Below, piece after piece: positions 1 to 7,035 of a stretch of DNA of 16,476 bases; position 1 is the first letter of the stretch, and each line of letters opens with the position of its first letter. Position numbers and translations under genes: made by a program. The stretch covers positions 1-16,476 of the forward strand of contig JANYBU010000219.1 in the NCBI GenBank assembly GCA_025360665.1, in the 5' to 3' direction. The notes below the pieces were generated by a model. The model saw only the letters and a program-made list of their open reading frames with translations. It searched no databases and was not told the DNA's origin. This DNA is from Nitrospira sp. (GTDB taxonomy: Bacteria; Nitrospirota; Nitrospiria; Nitrospirales; Nitrospiraceae).

Positions 1-37
1 AGCGTTTCTTGGAAACAGTGAAGGGTGATGCGTGATC

Positions 38-111
38 AGTGATGGGTAAAAATTGACCCGAGTCCGACAGCTTATTTCTCACACTTCACCCATTACCACT
101 CACCCATCACT
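38..111. repeat. Inverted repeat of GTGATGGGT-type units ahead of thiI
   Basis: The arms at 38-47 (AGTGATGGGT) and 102-111 (ACCCATCACT) are exact reverse complements separated by 54 bases. Related imperfect copies (GGTGATGCGTGATCAGTGATG at 24-44 and TTCACCCATTACCACTCACCC at 85-105) surround them, so each arm is a short run of degenerate heptamer-like units. The right arm ends five bases before the preferred thiI start. It could form a hairpin in the leader, but I see no T-tract. It may simply be a short repeat accumulated in an intergenic space. Confidence 0.55.
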
Positions 112-115
112 AAAC

Positions 116-1294
116 ATGCGCTGCGCCATCGTCCATTACCACGAAATCGCCCTCAAGGGCCGCAACCGGGAATACTTCGAGGAGCGGCTCGTCCGCAATA
201 TCCAATGGATGCTGAGAGATCTCGGCGTCAGACGCGTCGAGAATCTACGCAGCCGAATTCGCGTGGTCCTGCCTGACACGGTTCCGGACCAGGCCATCAT
301 AGAACGGCTCACACGAGTCTTCGGGATCGCCAACTTTTCGCTGGCCCATGGGTTGCCGCTCGATCTGGCCCATCCAGACCTGGGAGCGCTCAGCAAAGCG
401 GTCATCGATGCGCTCCGATCGGAATCCTTTTCCACCTTTCGCGTATCGGCAAAACGAGCCGACAAACGCCTGACGCTGACCTCCATGGAGGTCGCGCGGG
501 ACGTCGGTGCTGCCATCTGTGAGGAAACCGGCAAAAAAGTCAGTCTGAAAAATCCCGACCTCACGGTCTATCTGGAACTGCTCTCCAAAGAGGTCTACTA
601 CGCGACCAAAAAGATTCAGGGGCCTGGTGGAATGCCGGTGGGCGTCAGCGGAAAAGTCGCCTGCTTGATCTCCGGAGGGATCGATTCGCCGGTCGCAGCC
701 TATCGCATGATGAAGCGCGGATGCCGGGCCCTCTTCGTCCACTTCTCCGGCCGACCGCTCGTCAGCCGTGCCTCGGAAGAGAAGGTCCGCGAACTCGTGC
801 AGATCCTCACGGCCCATCAATACCGGTCGACGCTCTACGTCATCCCGTTCGGGGAGATTCAACGTGATATTGTGGCGAACGCGCCGGCCCCGTTTCGCGT
901 GGTGCTCTACCGGCGCGTCATGATCCGCATCGCGCAGGAATTGGCCAAACGCGAGCACTGTTGGGGCCTCGTCACGGGCGATAGCTTAGGGCAAGTGGCC
1001 TCGCAGACACCTGAGAACTTGACGGTCATTGAAGAGGCGGCAGAGCTGCCGCTCCTGCGCCCGCTTATCGGTATGGACAAGCTGGAAATCACCGAACAGG
1101 CTCAGCGTATCGGCACCTTCGCCATTTCGATCGAACCGGATCAAGACTGCTGCTCACTCTTCACCCCGCCACACCCCAGCACGAAAACCAGACTCGATGA
1201 CATTCAAAAGGTCGAACGAATGTTCGATGTGAGCGCGCTGGTGAAGCAGGGGCTCGAGAAGGCTGAGCTGGCCGAGTTCACCTTTCCTCAGTAG
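116..1294 (+). CDS. thiI: tRNA 4-thiouridine synthase ThiI (no rhodanese domain)
   Basis: ThiI adenylates U8 of tRNA and transfers sulfur to make 4-thiouridine; in some bacteria it also supplies sulfur for the thiamine thiazole. The 392-residue product begins with the ferredoxin-like/THUMP region (about 1-165, opening HYHEIALKGRN). It continues into a PP-loop ATP-pyrophosphatase domain with SGGIDSPVA at 186-194 and GDSLGQVASQT at 288-298. The DCCSLF segment (Cys345-346) lies where the E. coli catalytic disulfide Cys344 region falls. The C-terminal rhodanese domain of E. coli ThiI (482 residues) is absent, as in many bacterial and archaeal ThiI, so sulfur must come from elsewhere. I chose ATG 116 because the family starts at this point; an in-frame TTG at 53 would add 21 residues encoded by the upstream repeat. 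The TAG stop abuts the palindromic element at 1295. Confidence 0.95.
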   Translation: MRCAIVHYHEIALKGRNREYFEERLVRNIQWMLRDLGVRRVENLRSRIRVVLPDTVPDQAIIERLTRVFGIANFSLAHGLPLDLAHPDLGALSKAVIDALRSESFSTFRVSAKRADKRLTLTSMEVARDVGAAICEETGKKVSLKNPDLTVYLELLSKEVYYATKKIQGPGGMPVGVSGKVACLISGGIDSPVAAYRMMKRGCRALFVHFSGRPLVSRASEEKVRELVQILTAHQYRSTLYVIPFGEIQRDIVANAPAPFRVVLYRRVMIRIAQELAKREHCWGLVTGDSLGQVASQTPENLTVIEEAAELPLLRPLIGMDKLEITEQAQRIGTFAISIEPDQDCCSLFTPPHPSTKTRLDDIQKVERMFDVSALVKQGLEKAELAEFTFPQ

Positions 1295-1419
1295 CAGGCT
1301 GCCCCAAAAGACCGTCAGCGGCGTTCTCAGCTCGCAAGAATCCTCAACGTACCCCGAGGGTACACCTCCGGTTCTTGCTCCGCCTGCGGCCTTGCTGAAC
1401 GGCCTTTTGGAGCAGCCTG
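1295..1419 (+). repeat. MITE-like palindromic element 1, possible thiI terminator
   Basis: The ends CAGGCTGCCCCAAAAG (1295) and its inverted partner CTTTTGGAGCAGCCTG (ending 1419) are terminal inverted repeats. They resemble the ends of the IS5-type element at 9041-10359 (CAGGCTGCGGAAAAAC). The centre carries a hairpin with GTACCCC/GGGTAC arms. The element starts at the base after the thiI stop codon and is followed by CTAA. Its inner sequence matches elements at about 5050-5150 and, reversed, at 10544-10667. Long base-pairing around a central hairpin could end transcription of thiI and shield the convergent gene at 1442. Confidence 0.75.
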
Positions 1420-1441
1420 CTAACCAGAGATTCGCTAGCCA

Positions 1442-2032
1442 TCACTGTGAACGCCCCAACGGCAGCTCCTGCTGCGCGAGCGCCTTTTCGCTCATGATTC
1501 GAAAATGCGATTCCAGATCTCGCCGCATCGCCACGACGACCATCCAATCCGGCACAATCGTGTCGATCTCGACGAGCAGTTCAAACTCGGCTTTCGTATG
1601 AGCCCCACCATCGACGGGGGTGAGTTTCCAGAGCCGACGGTACTGCTTGAAGTCGCCCCCCTTCAATTCCGTCAGCAACCCGCCGGTCGGCAGGGTCCTC
1701 GACTCACTCAAGAGGCGCCGCTCTCCCGCGAGCAGGGCATGATCGATCCGAATATCCGTGAACGCCTTGCCGTCTTGCTCCCGTACCTCCGCCATCCGCA
1801 TCCGTACGTCGAAGAGTTCAGGCCAATGGGCATAGTCTGTCAATAATCGCTGAATGATTGCCGGTTCCACCGGAAAGAGAATCATGGCCGTCGCCCGCAC
1901 GCCGCCGGTGGGTTCCGTACGAACATCCAGCACGACCGGCTCGTCCGCAAGGCTCCACCCGGACCAGCCGAGTAATAGACATCCCATGACGATCATCGCA
2001 CGCCACAACATAGCGTGATTATATAGACCCAT
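1442..2032 (-). CDS. Exported START-like (SRPBCC fold) domain protein
   Basis: The product is 196 residues with an N-terminal signal peptide: a hydrophobic stretch (MIVMGCLLLGWSGWS) ending in SLA before DEP, predicting cleavage near residue 29. The mature part reads like a START/polyketide cyclase-type fold: ATAMILFPVEPAIIQRLLTDYAHWPELF is the typical opening in which a short helix follows strand one, and later strands end in WKLTPVDGGAHTKAEFELLVEID and a long C-terminal helix. Such domains bind lipids or other hydrophobic ligands; the ligand here is unknown. The location is probably periplasmic. The start is uncertain: ATG 2032 gives the longest form, but ATG 2011 also leaves an intact signal peptide and neither has a good ribosome site. 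It converges on thiI and is divergent from the gene at 2201. Confidence 0.75.
   Translation of the reverse strand: MGLYNHAMLWRAMIVMGCLLLGWSGWSLADEPVVLDVRTEPTGGVRATAMILFPVEPAIIQRLLTDYAHWPELFDVRMRMAEVREQDGKAFTDIRIDHALLAGERRLLSESRTLPTGGLLTELKGGDFKQYRRLWKLTPVDGGAHTKAEFELLVEIDTIVPDWMVVVAMRRDLESHFRIMSEKALAQQELPLGRSQ
2018..2023 (-). promoter_or_regulatory. Possible -10 box for the START-like gene
   Basis: Reading the minus strand, TATAAT occurs here with no convincing -35. If it is real, transcription would begin close to ATG 2011 and favour that start in a nearly leaderless message. This is a single hexamer match in a divergent intergenic region, so it is only suggestive. Confidence 0.25.
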
Positions 2033-2053
2033 CGAGAACCAGGCGAGTACTAA

Positions 2054-2165
2054 CAGGATGCTGAAAAACTATCGTCGCGCGCGAGACAGGCGGGACGAGC
2101 GAGACGGGCCAAACGAGATGGAAGCCCAATCTGTTCACGTCGCGCCTTTCTCGCACGTCTCGCGC
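2054..2165. repeat. Solo MITE end plus inverted repeat in the divergent intergenic region
   Basis: CAGGATGCTGAAAAAC at 2054-2069, preceded by CTAA, matches the terminal inverted repeat of the MITE-like elements, but no partner end is visible. Immediately after it, GCGCGAGAC (2079-2087) pairs with GTCTCGCGC (2157-2165), and additional GAGACG/CGTCTC-type units lie between. I see no promoter that can be assigned firmly to the gene at 2201. The segment reads as a repeat relic. Confidence 0.5.
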
Positions 2166-2200
2166 TTCACGCCCCGTGGTTTGTGCTACGATGCGGCATA

Positions 2201-2566
2201 ATGAACCGCTGGCCCTTCCTGTTACTCATGCTCATCGGCCTGTGGGGCCTTTCAGAAGCGGCTCACGCACAGCCCATGGACGATTCACACGCCACGACAG
2301 AACAGTCTTGTAGCTTCGGTATGGCGAAGGGAGAGGCCTCGCAGAGCTGTCACGTCCCCTTCCCCACAGGCTGCCTCGTGGCCGATATCCCCGGAACCGA
2401 CAAACCCTGGACGACCATCTCCAGGGGCGGAAAAACATTCTGCAGATTCGACGACAACGCCACAGACTGGAAAACCAAGATCACCGGCTCCTGCACCCGC
2501 TGCAAATCCGACCATTGTTCGGCCCAGTTTAGTGTCCGCTTTGACTGTTCCCAACAATCACAATAG
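2201..2566 (+). CDS. Small Cys-rich exported protein, unknown function
   Basis: I do not recognise the family. From ATG 2201 the product has 121 residues. It opens with a Sec-type signal peptide (MNRWPFLLLMLIGLWGLSEAAHAQ, with AHA before Q as the likely cleavage site). The mature part has eight cysteines (QSCSF, QSCHV, TGCLV, TFCRF, SCTRC, DHCSA, FDCSQ), an even number compatible with four disulfides in an oxidising periplasm, or with metal binding through the CTRC pair. A GTG at 2183 would add six residues and is less likely. The stop is two bases before the queG start, so the two genes are probably co-transcribed. Confidence 0.7.
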   Translation: MNRWPFLLLMLIGLWGLSEAAHAQPMDDSHATTEQSCSFGMAKGEASQSCHVPFPTGCLVADIPGTDKPWTTISRGGKTFCRFDDNATDWKTKITGSCTRCKSDHCSAQFSVRFDCSQQSQ

Positions 2567-2568
2567 CC

Positions 2569-3612
2569 ATGTCTCTCGCTGAAGCGATCAAACGCGAAGC
2601 TCTCGCCTTGGGTTTCGACGCCGTCGGCATCAGCCGAGTCGCCGATACCAGTCAGCCATCAGCTGGCCCCCCTACCCCCTTATCCCCTTATCCCGGTACC
2701 CCGCTACCCCCCGACCCCGCTACCCCCTTACCCCATCGCTTATATGACCGTCTCACCGACTGGCTCCAGCGGGGCTACCACGGCACGATGGCCTGGATGA
2801 CTCGCGATCCATCTCGTCGAAGCGATCCGCAACTGGTCTTGCCAGGCTGCCGATCGATGCTGTCGGTCGGGATGAACTACTACACGGACAATCGTGCGAA
2901 CGAGCAGCCTGGAATGGGACGCATAGCCCGTTACGCCTGGGGGAAGGATTACCACAAGGTGATGAGCCAGCGACTCGCGCAACTCGAAGCGAAGATCGCA
3001 GCCCTGGCGCCAGGCGTGACCACCAAGTCCTACGTCGATACCGGCCCGATCATGGAAAAGGCCTGGGCGCAACAGGCCGGCCTAGGCTGGATTGGGAAAC
3101 ATTCCAATCTCGTCTCGGCCGAATGCGGTTCCTGGCTCCTGCTCGGGGAGATTTTGACGACCCTAGATCTGAAAGAGGATGAACCGGCCACAGATCTGTG
3201 CGGAAGCTGTACCCTCTGTATTCAGGCTTGCCCGACCGGCGCCATCGTCGAACCCTATGTCGTCGATGCCCAACTCTGTATCTCCTACCTGACCATCGAA
3301 CTGCGTGGCGGCCGCGAGGCCATCTCCGACGAGCTCGCCTCTCAGATGGGCAATCGCATCTTCGGCTGCGACGATTGCCTGGACGTCTGTCCCTTCAACC
3401 TACGGGCAGACGCGACGAGTGAACCAGCCGTTACCCCCACCCCCTTGACCCTCGCTCCCAACCTCCAGGCTCTGGCTCAAATCAGTGAAGAGAGTTTTGC
3501 TGCCACGTTCAAGGAGAGTCCTCTCAAGCGAGCCAAACGGAGCGGCCTCCTTCGCAACGTGAGGATTGCACAGGAGAACCACCGGCGACAGACAGGGGGC
3601 CGGGCCTCATAA
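2569..3612 (+). CDS. queG: Epoxyqueuosine reductase QueG with a proline-rich insertion
   Basis: QueG performs the last step of queuosine synthesis, reducing epoxyqueuosine to queuosine in tRNA with cobalamin and two [4Fe-4S] clusters; it is cytoplasmic. Family motifs are clear in the 347 residues: GRIARYAWGKDYHK (117-130), YVDTGPIMEKAWA with Asp157 at the catalytic acid position, AGLGWIGKHSNL (170-181), the first cluster CGSCTLCIQACP (Cys211, 214, 217, 221), QLCISYLTIELRG (Cys237), and GCDDCLDVCPFN (Cys267, 270, 274). Between the N-terminal VGISR and LTDWLQRGYHG there is a roughly 27-residue Ser/Pro/Thr-rich insertion (about 29-56) that E. coli QueG lacks. It is encoded mostly by the octamer array at 2672-2735. 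It keeps the frame, so the enzyme may tolerate it as a surface loop. Confidence 0.95.
   Translation: MSLAEAIKREALALGFDAVGISRVADTSQPSAGPPTPLSPYPGTPLPPDPATPLPHRLYDRLTDWLQRGYHGTMAWMTRDPSRRSDPQLVLPGCRSMLSVGMNYYTDNRANEQPGMGRIARYAWGKDYHKVMSQRLAQLEAKIAALAPGVTTKSYVDTGPIMEKAWAQQAGLGWIGKHSNLVSAECGSWLLLGEILTTLDLKEDEPATDLCGSCTLCIQACPTGAIVEPYVVDAQLCISYLTIELRGGREAISDELASQMGNRIFGCDDCLDVCPFNLRADATSEPAVTPTPLTLAPNLQALAQISEESFAATFKESPLKRAKRSGLLRNVRIAQENHRRQTGGRAS
2672..2735 (+). repeat. Octamer tandem array inside queG
   Basis: Eight consecutive 8-base units run without gaps: CTACCCCC, TTATCCCC, TTATCCCG, GTACCCCG, CTACCCCC, CGACCCCG, CTACCCCC, TTACCCCA. Because 8 is not a multiple of 3, successive units are read in different frames, giving the proline-rich stretch of QueG (PTPLSPYPGTPLPPDPATPLPH). 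A gain or loss of one unit would shift the frame, so the site could act as a length switch. Confidence 0.85.
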
Positions 3613-3686
3613 GCACCCCCTGTTTTCTTGGGGGAAAGAGGAGTAGGCTGTTTCCAGTACTTGATGGTTCGCGAGGAGGCCTGAAT

Positions 3687-5048
3687 ATGCATCCTCCAGT
3701 CTTGCTGCTCATCTCGACCGATCCGCACACCGGACCGTTGCTCGAACAAGCCCTCGACCACCGCCGCGCCACCATCATTCCCGCGACCACGACCGAAGAG
3801 GGTCTGCGCATCCTGAAAGACCAAGCAGACCTCGCACTCGTCCTCTGTGACGAGAGCCAGGGACGCATTGCGAGCCAAGTGATCCTGTCTCAGGCTAGAC
3901 GCATCGCTCAGAACCTCCCCGTGATCATCCTCGGAACAGACGGATCAGCAAAAGCCGCGGTCGAAGCATTGCACCGTGGCGCCACCGACTATCTCGCACA
4001 ACCGGTCACAACGAAGGATCTCCAGACTGCCATCAACAAGGCCCACGTCTTCGACGCGCCAGAGCCCCAAGGGCGGGCGGAGCATCTTTTCGCATTCGAC
4101 CAGATCGTCAGCCGGTCGCCCCAGATGAAACTACTGAAACATCTGGCAGCCGAAGTCGCCCAAACCGATGCGACGACCGTCCTCATCACCGGCGAAAGCG
4201 GCACCGGCAAAGAACTCTTTGCCCATGGGATTCATGCCGCCAGCCCTCGATCCAAAGGCCCCTTCGTGGCACTCAATTGTGCCGGCATTCCCGAGCACCT
4301 CCTCGAATCGGAATTGTTCGGACATCAGCGCGGCGCCTTTACCGATGCCAAGCAGGCCAAACTCGGACGATTCCAACTCGCGGAGGGCGGCACACTCTTT
4401 CTCGACGAAATCGGTGAGATGAGTCCTTCCGCGCAGGCGAAGCTCTTACGCGTCCTGGAGAATCACCAGGTCGATCCGTTGGGCGACACGCGCAGCATTC
4501 ACGTCGACATTCGCGTGATCGCGGCCACGAACGAAGATTTGCCGGCCCAGATCAAAGCCGGGCGATTCCGCCTCGACCTCTACTATCGGCTGAACGTCTA
4601 CCAACTGCGCATCCCGCCGCTCCGCGAACGACCCGAAGATATCGAGCCAATTCTGACATCGTTCCTGGAGGTCGCCCGCCGGGATCATGGCTGTCGCATC
4701 AAGGGCATCACCCAACCCGCGCTAGCCATCTTGCAAGGCCACGACTGGCCCGGCAACGTACGGGAGCTGCACAACGTGGTCGAAGGGCTCACCATTACCT
4801 GCAAAGATGAGATGATCCAGCCGGACCACCTCCCTGTCTCTTTGCGAGACACCCCATCGGCGGGATCGAACGAAGAGATCGAGAAGACATCGCTCCTAGC
4901 CTTCGGCCTCTCGGTTCAGGAGATGGAAAAGAAAATGTTGAAAGAAGCGCTGCACCGCGCAGGCGGCAACATTTCCGAAGCCAGCCGGCTCCTCAAGATC
5001 ACCCGCAATACGCTGCGGTATCGCATGGCGAAGTACCACCTCGAGTGA
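3687..5048 (+). CDS. Sigma-54-dependent response regulator, NtrC type
   Basis: The 453-residue protein has the three NtrC-family parts: receiver (about 3-120), AAA+ sigma-54 activator (about 137-375) and a Fis-type helix-turn-helix (about 410-453, GGNISEASRLLKITRNTLRYR). The activator has Walker A GESGTGKE (169-176), GAFTDA (216-221), Walker B TLFLDE (236-241) and GNVREL (357-361). The receiver keeps an Asp at the phosphorylation position (Asp55, VLCDES) and a Thr near 84. However, the usual acidic pair is only one residue (Asp12 in STDPH) and the conserved Lys is Gln105 (YLAQPV). The sigma-54 contact motif is GAFTDA rather than GAFTGA. A strong ribosome site (GAGGAGG, 3673-3679) fixes ATG 3687. 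No histidine kinase lies nearby, so the input and target genes are unknown. Confidence 0.92.
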   Translation: MHPPVLLLISTDPHTGPLLEQALDHRRATIIPATTTEEGLRILKDQADLALVLCDESQGRIASQVILSQARRIAQNLPVIILGTDGSAKAAVEALHRGATDYLAQPVTTKDLQTAINKAHVFDAPEPQGRAEHLFAFDQIVSRSPQMKLLKHLAAEVAQTDATTVLITGESGTGKELFAHGIHAASPRSKGPFVALNCAGIPEHLLESELFGHQRGAFTDAKQAKLGRFQLAEGGTLFLDEIGEMSPSAQAKLLRVLENHQVDPLGDTRSIHVDIRVIAATNEDLPAQIKAGRFRLDLYYRLNVYQLRIPPLRERPEDIEPILTSFLEVARRDHGCRIKGITQPALAILQGHDWPGNVRELHNVVEGLTITCKDEMIQPDHLPVSLRDTPSAGSNEEIEKTSLLAFGLSVQEMEKKMLKEALHRAGGNISEASRLLKITRNTLRYRMAKYHLE

Positions 5049-5049
5049 G

Positions 5050-5150
5050 AATGCTGAAACAGACCCCCAACTTCGTTCTCGGCTCAACAGAATCCTCAAC
5101 GTAGCCCAGAGGCTACGCCTCCGGTTCTGTCAGCGCCTGCGGCCTTGCCT
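5050..5150 (+). repeat. MITE-like palindromic element 2, degenerate, behind the response regulator
   Basis: This copy begins two bases after the stop (AATGCTGAAACAGACC matches the MITE end, with the outer CAGG lost). It carries the family core: CCTCAACGTAGCCCAGAGG, then CTACGCCTCCGG, then CGCCTGCGGCCTTG. The right terminal repeat is degraded. The central stem is GTAGCC/GGCTAC here and GTACCC/GGGTAC in the copy at 10544, a compensatory change. Its orientation relative to the upstream gene is the same as for the other copies. It could terminate the regulator transcript. Confidence 0.65.
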
Positions 5151-5200
5151 GGGAGAAGACGCGTCCCGGGGTGAAGAGGCTGTCTTGGCAGACTCAGGGG

Positions 5201-5239
5201 GAGGGTGAAATATCCGCCAGGGTTGGGTGGGTGAAAAGT
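5201..5239 (-). repeat. Dispersed intergenic repeat B, copy 1
   Basis: Read on the minus strand, this segment (CTTTTCACCCACCCAACCC, then GGCGGATATTTCACCCTC) resembles 13891-13935 (TTTCTCACCCGCCCACCCA, then CCGGCAGATATTTTTCACCC). TCACCC blocks flank a GG-GATATTT centre in both copies. It lies in the gap between the response regulator and the nuclease-helicase. In the remainder, 5240-5450, I see no gene or clear signal beyond a CAGGCTGC octamer at 5422-5429. Confidence 0.45.
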
Positions 5240-5450
5240 CTGGCCTGTTTGAACATCCTCACCTGAGCACGCGGACTTCAGAACACGTACTGACTGATAT
5301 GAACCTCAGTCACAGCCCACGATCAAATCACGTTGTAGATTCTCGTCCACCTGCGTGAGACACGCTTCTCTGGTGTCAAGTCAAGCAACGACTCCATTTC
5401 ACATGCTCTGAGACTACCCAACAGGCTGCAACCCAGACCCTCAGCGCCAC

Positions 5451-5906
5451 TCATCTCACCTTCCAGACGAAGCCGAGGGCGTCGAGCCGCTGACGGCGTT
5501 GAGGCGACATAGTGTCTTGTGCCATACGTTGCACGCTGGCCCACTGCCCTAACCGATAGCCTTGCTCGCGATGGCTCTTAGGCACTCGACAGTGCCCATC
5601 CCGCTGACGAAAGATTTCAAGGTAGCGAAAGCCTTCTTCCCACTGAGCGGTGCGGGCATCCCACACAAACCCGAGCACGTCGAGCCGCTGACGGCGGTCT
5701 GGCGACAATTTGTCTTGGGCTATGCGTTGCACGCCAACCCACTGTCCTAACCGAAAGCCTTGCTCGCGATGGAGTTGAGGCACGCGACAGTTCCCTTCAC
5801 GCTGGTGAAACAGTTGTAGATAGCGAAAGCCCTCTTCCCACTGCGCGGTACGAGCATCCCACACAAAACCCAGCGCGTCGAGCCGCTGACGGCGCTCGGG
5901 CAGCAT
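5451..5906 (-). pseudogene. Frameshifted 3' end of the nuclease-helicase (HA repeats 6-8)
   Basis: This frame encodes the end of HA repeat 6 and the whole of repeats 7 and 8 (WEEGFRYLQLFHQREGNCRV and following), ending FVWKVR. It joins the 1037-residue frame upstream if one base is removed at 5916-5917. Plus-strand TCTTTAATTTTGG here corresponds to TCTTTATTTTGG at the equivalent place in repeat 1 (about 6908-6919). The ATG at 5906 lies inside the repeat and has no ribosome site of its own, so this is most likely a severed tail, not a separate gene. Confidence 0.75.
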
Positions 5907-7035
5907 GGTGTCTTTAATTTTGGCGTTGCTTGTCGACCCACGATCCTAACCGATAGCCTTGCTCGCGATGGCTTGTAGGCACACGACAATGCCCTTTCTG
6001 CTGGCGAAAGACTTCGAGAAAGCGGAAGCCCTCTTCCCACTGCGCGGTCAGGACATCCCACACAAACCCAAGTGCGTCGAGCCGCTGGCGACGTTCGGGC
6101 AGCACGGTGTCTTGAGTTTGGCGTTGACCGCCGATCCACTGCCCTAACCGAAAACCTTCCTCGCGATGGCTTGCAGGTACGCGACAATGCCCCTCCCGCT
6201 GGCGAAAGATTTCGAGGGAGTGAAAGCCCTCTTCCCACTGCGCGGTCAGGACATCCCAGACAAACCCTAGCGCGTCGAGCCGCTGACGGCGCTCGGGTGA
6301 CATCCGATCTTTGTTGTCGCGTTGCACGCCAACCCACGTCCCTAACCGAAAACCTTGCTCGCGATGGAGTTGAGGCACGCGACAGTTCCCTTCACGCTGG
6401 TGAAACAGTTGTAGATAGCGAAAGCCCTCTTCCCACTGCGCGGTACGAGCATCCCACACAAAACCCAGCGCGTCGAGCCGCTGACGGCGTTCGGGCGGCA
6501 TGGTGTCTTGAGCCGTGCGTTGATTGGTGACCCACGATCCTAACCGAAATCCGGAGATTGGATCGCGGTAGCTATGGGGCATAAGACAGTCCCCGTGATC
6601 CTTTCGATAGCATTCAAGGCAGCGAACGCCCTCTTCCCACCAATCCGCATGTGAATCCCAGACGAAGCCGAGGGCGTCGAGCCGTTGGCGACGGTCTGGT
6701 GACAATTTGCCTTGGGCTGCGCGTTGCACGCCGATCCACTGTCCTAACCGAAAGCCTTGCTCGCAATGGCGTTGAGGCACGCGACAATGCCCTTCTCGCT
6801 GGCGAAAGATTTCAAGGGAGCGAAAGCCCTCTTCCCACGAAGCCGCAAATGTATTCCACACAAAACCCAGCGCGTCGAGCCGCTGACAGCGCTCGGGCGG
6901 CATGGTGTCTTTATTTTGGCGTTGCTTGTCGACCCACGATCCTAACCGAAAGCCTTGCTCGCGATGGCTGGTAGGTACGAGACAGTCCCCTTCACGCTGT
7001 TTATAGGCTGTGAGGCGCCCATACCACTCATCCCA
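5454..7035 (-). repeat. Eight in-gene HA-repeat units, period 198 bp
   Basis: Units begin at the Trp of WEEGF or its equivalent near 7035, 6837, 6639, 6435, 6237, 6039, 5840 and 5642. The spacing is 198 bp, except 204 for unit 3 (two extra codons, PIS loop) and 199 across unit 6 (the inserted base). The protein consensus is WEEGFR-LE-FRQREGHCRVP, then HREQGFRLG-W--QR, then PERRQRLDALGFVWD. Positions 5758-5894 and 6353-6489 are identical over 137 bases, which points to recent duplication or gene conversion between units 4 and 7. Confidence 0.9.

Noticed and set aside
245..958. Minus-strand open frame of 237 codons inside thiI
   Set aside because: It is a shadow of thiI, whose motifs are unmistakable on the plus strand.
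3616..3634. CCCCC/GGGGG hairpin after queG as a terminator
   Set aside because: The stem has only five pairs with a nine-base loop and is followed by AAAG and not a T-tract.
5454..7035. Regular repeats that might suggest a CRISPR-like array
   Set aside because: The 198-bp period is a multiple of 3 and translates into HA protein domains; there are no short repeats with unique spacers.
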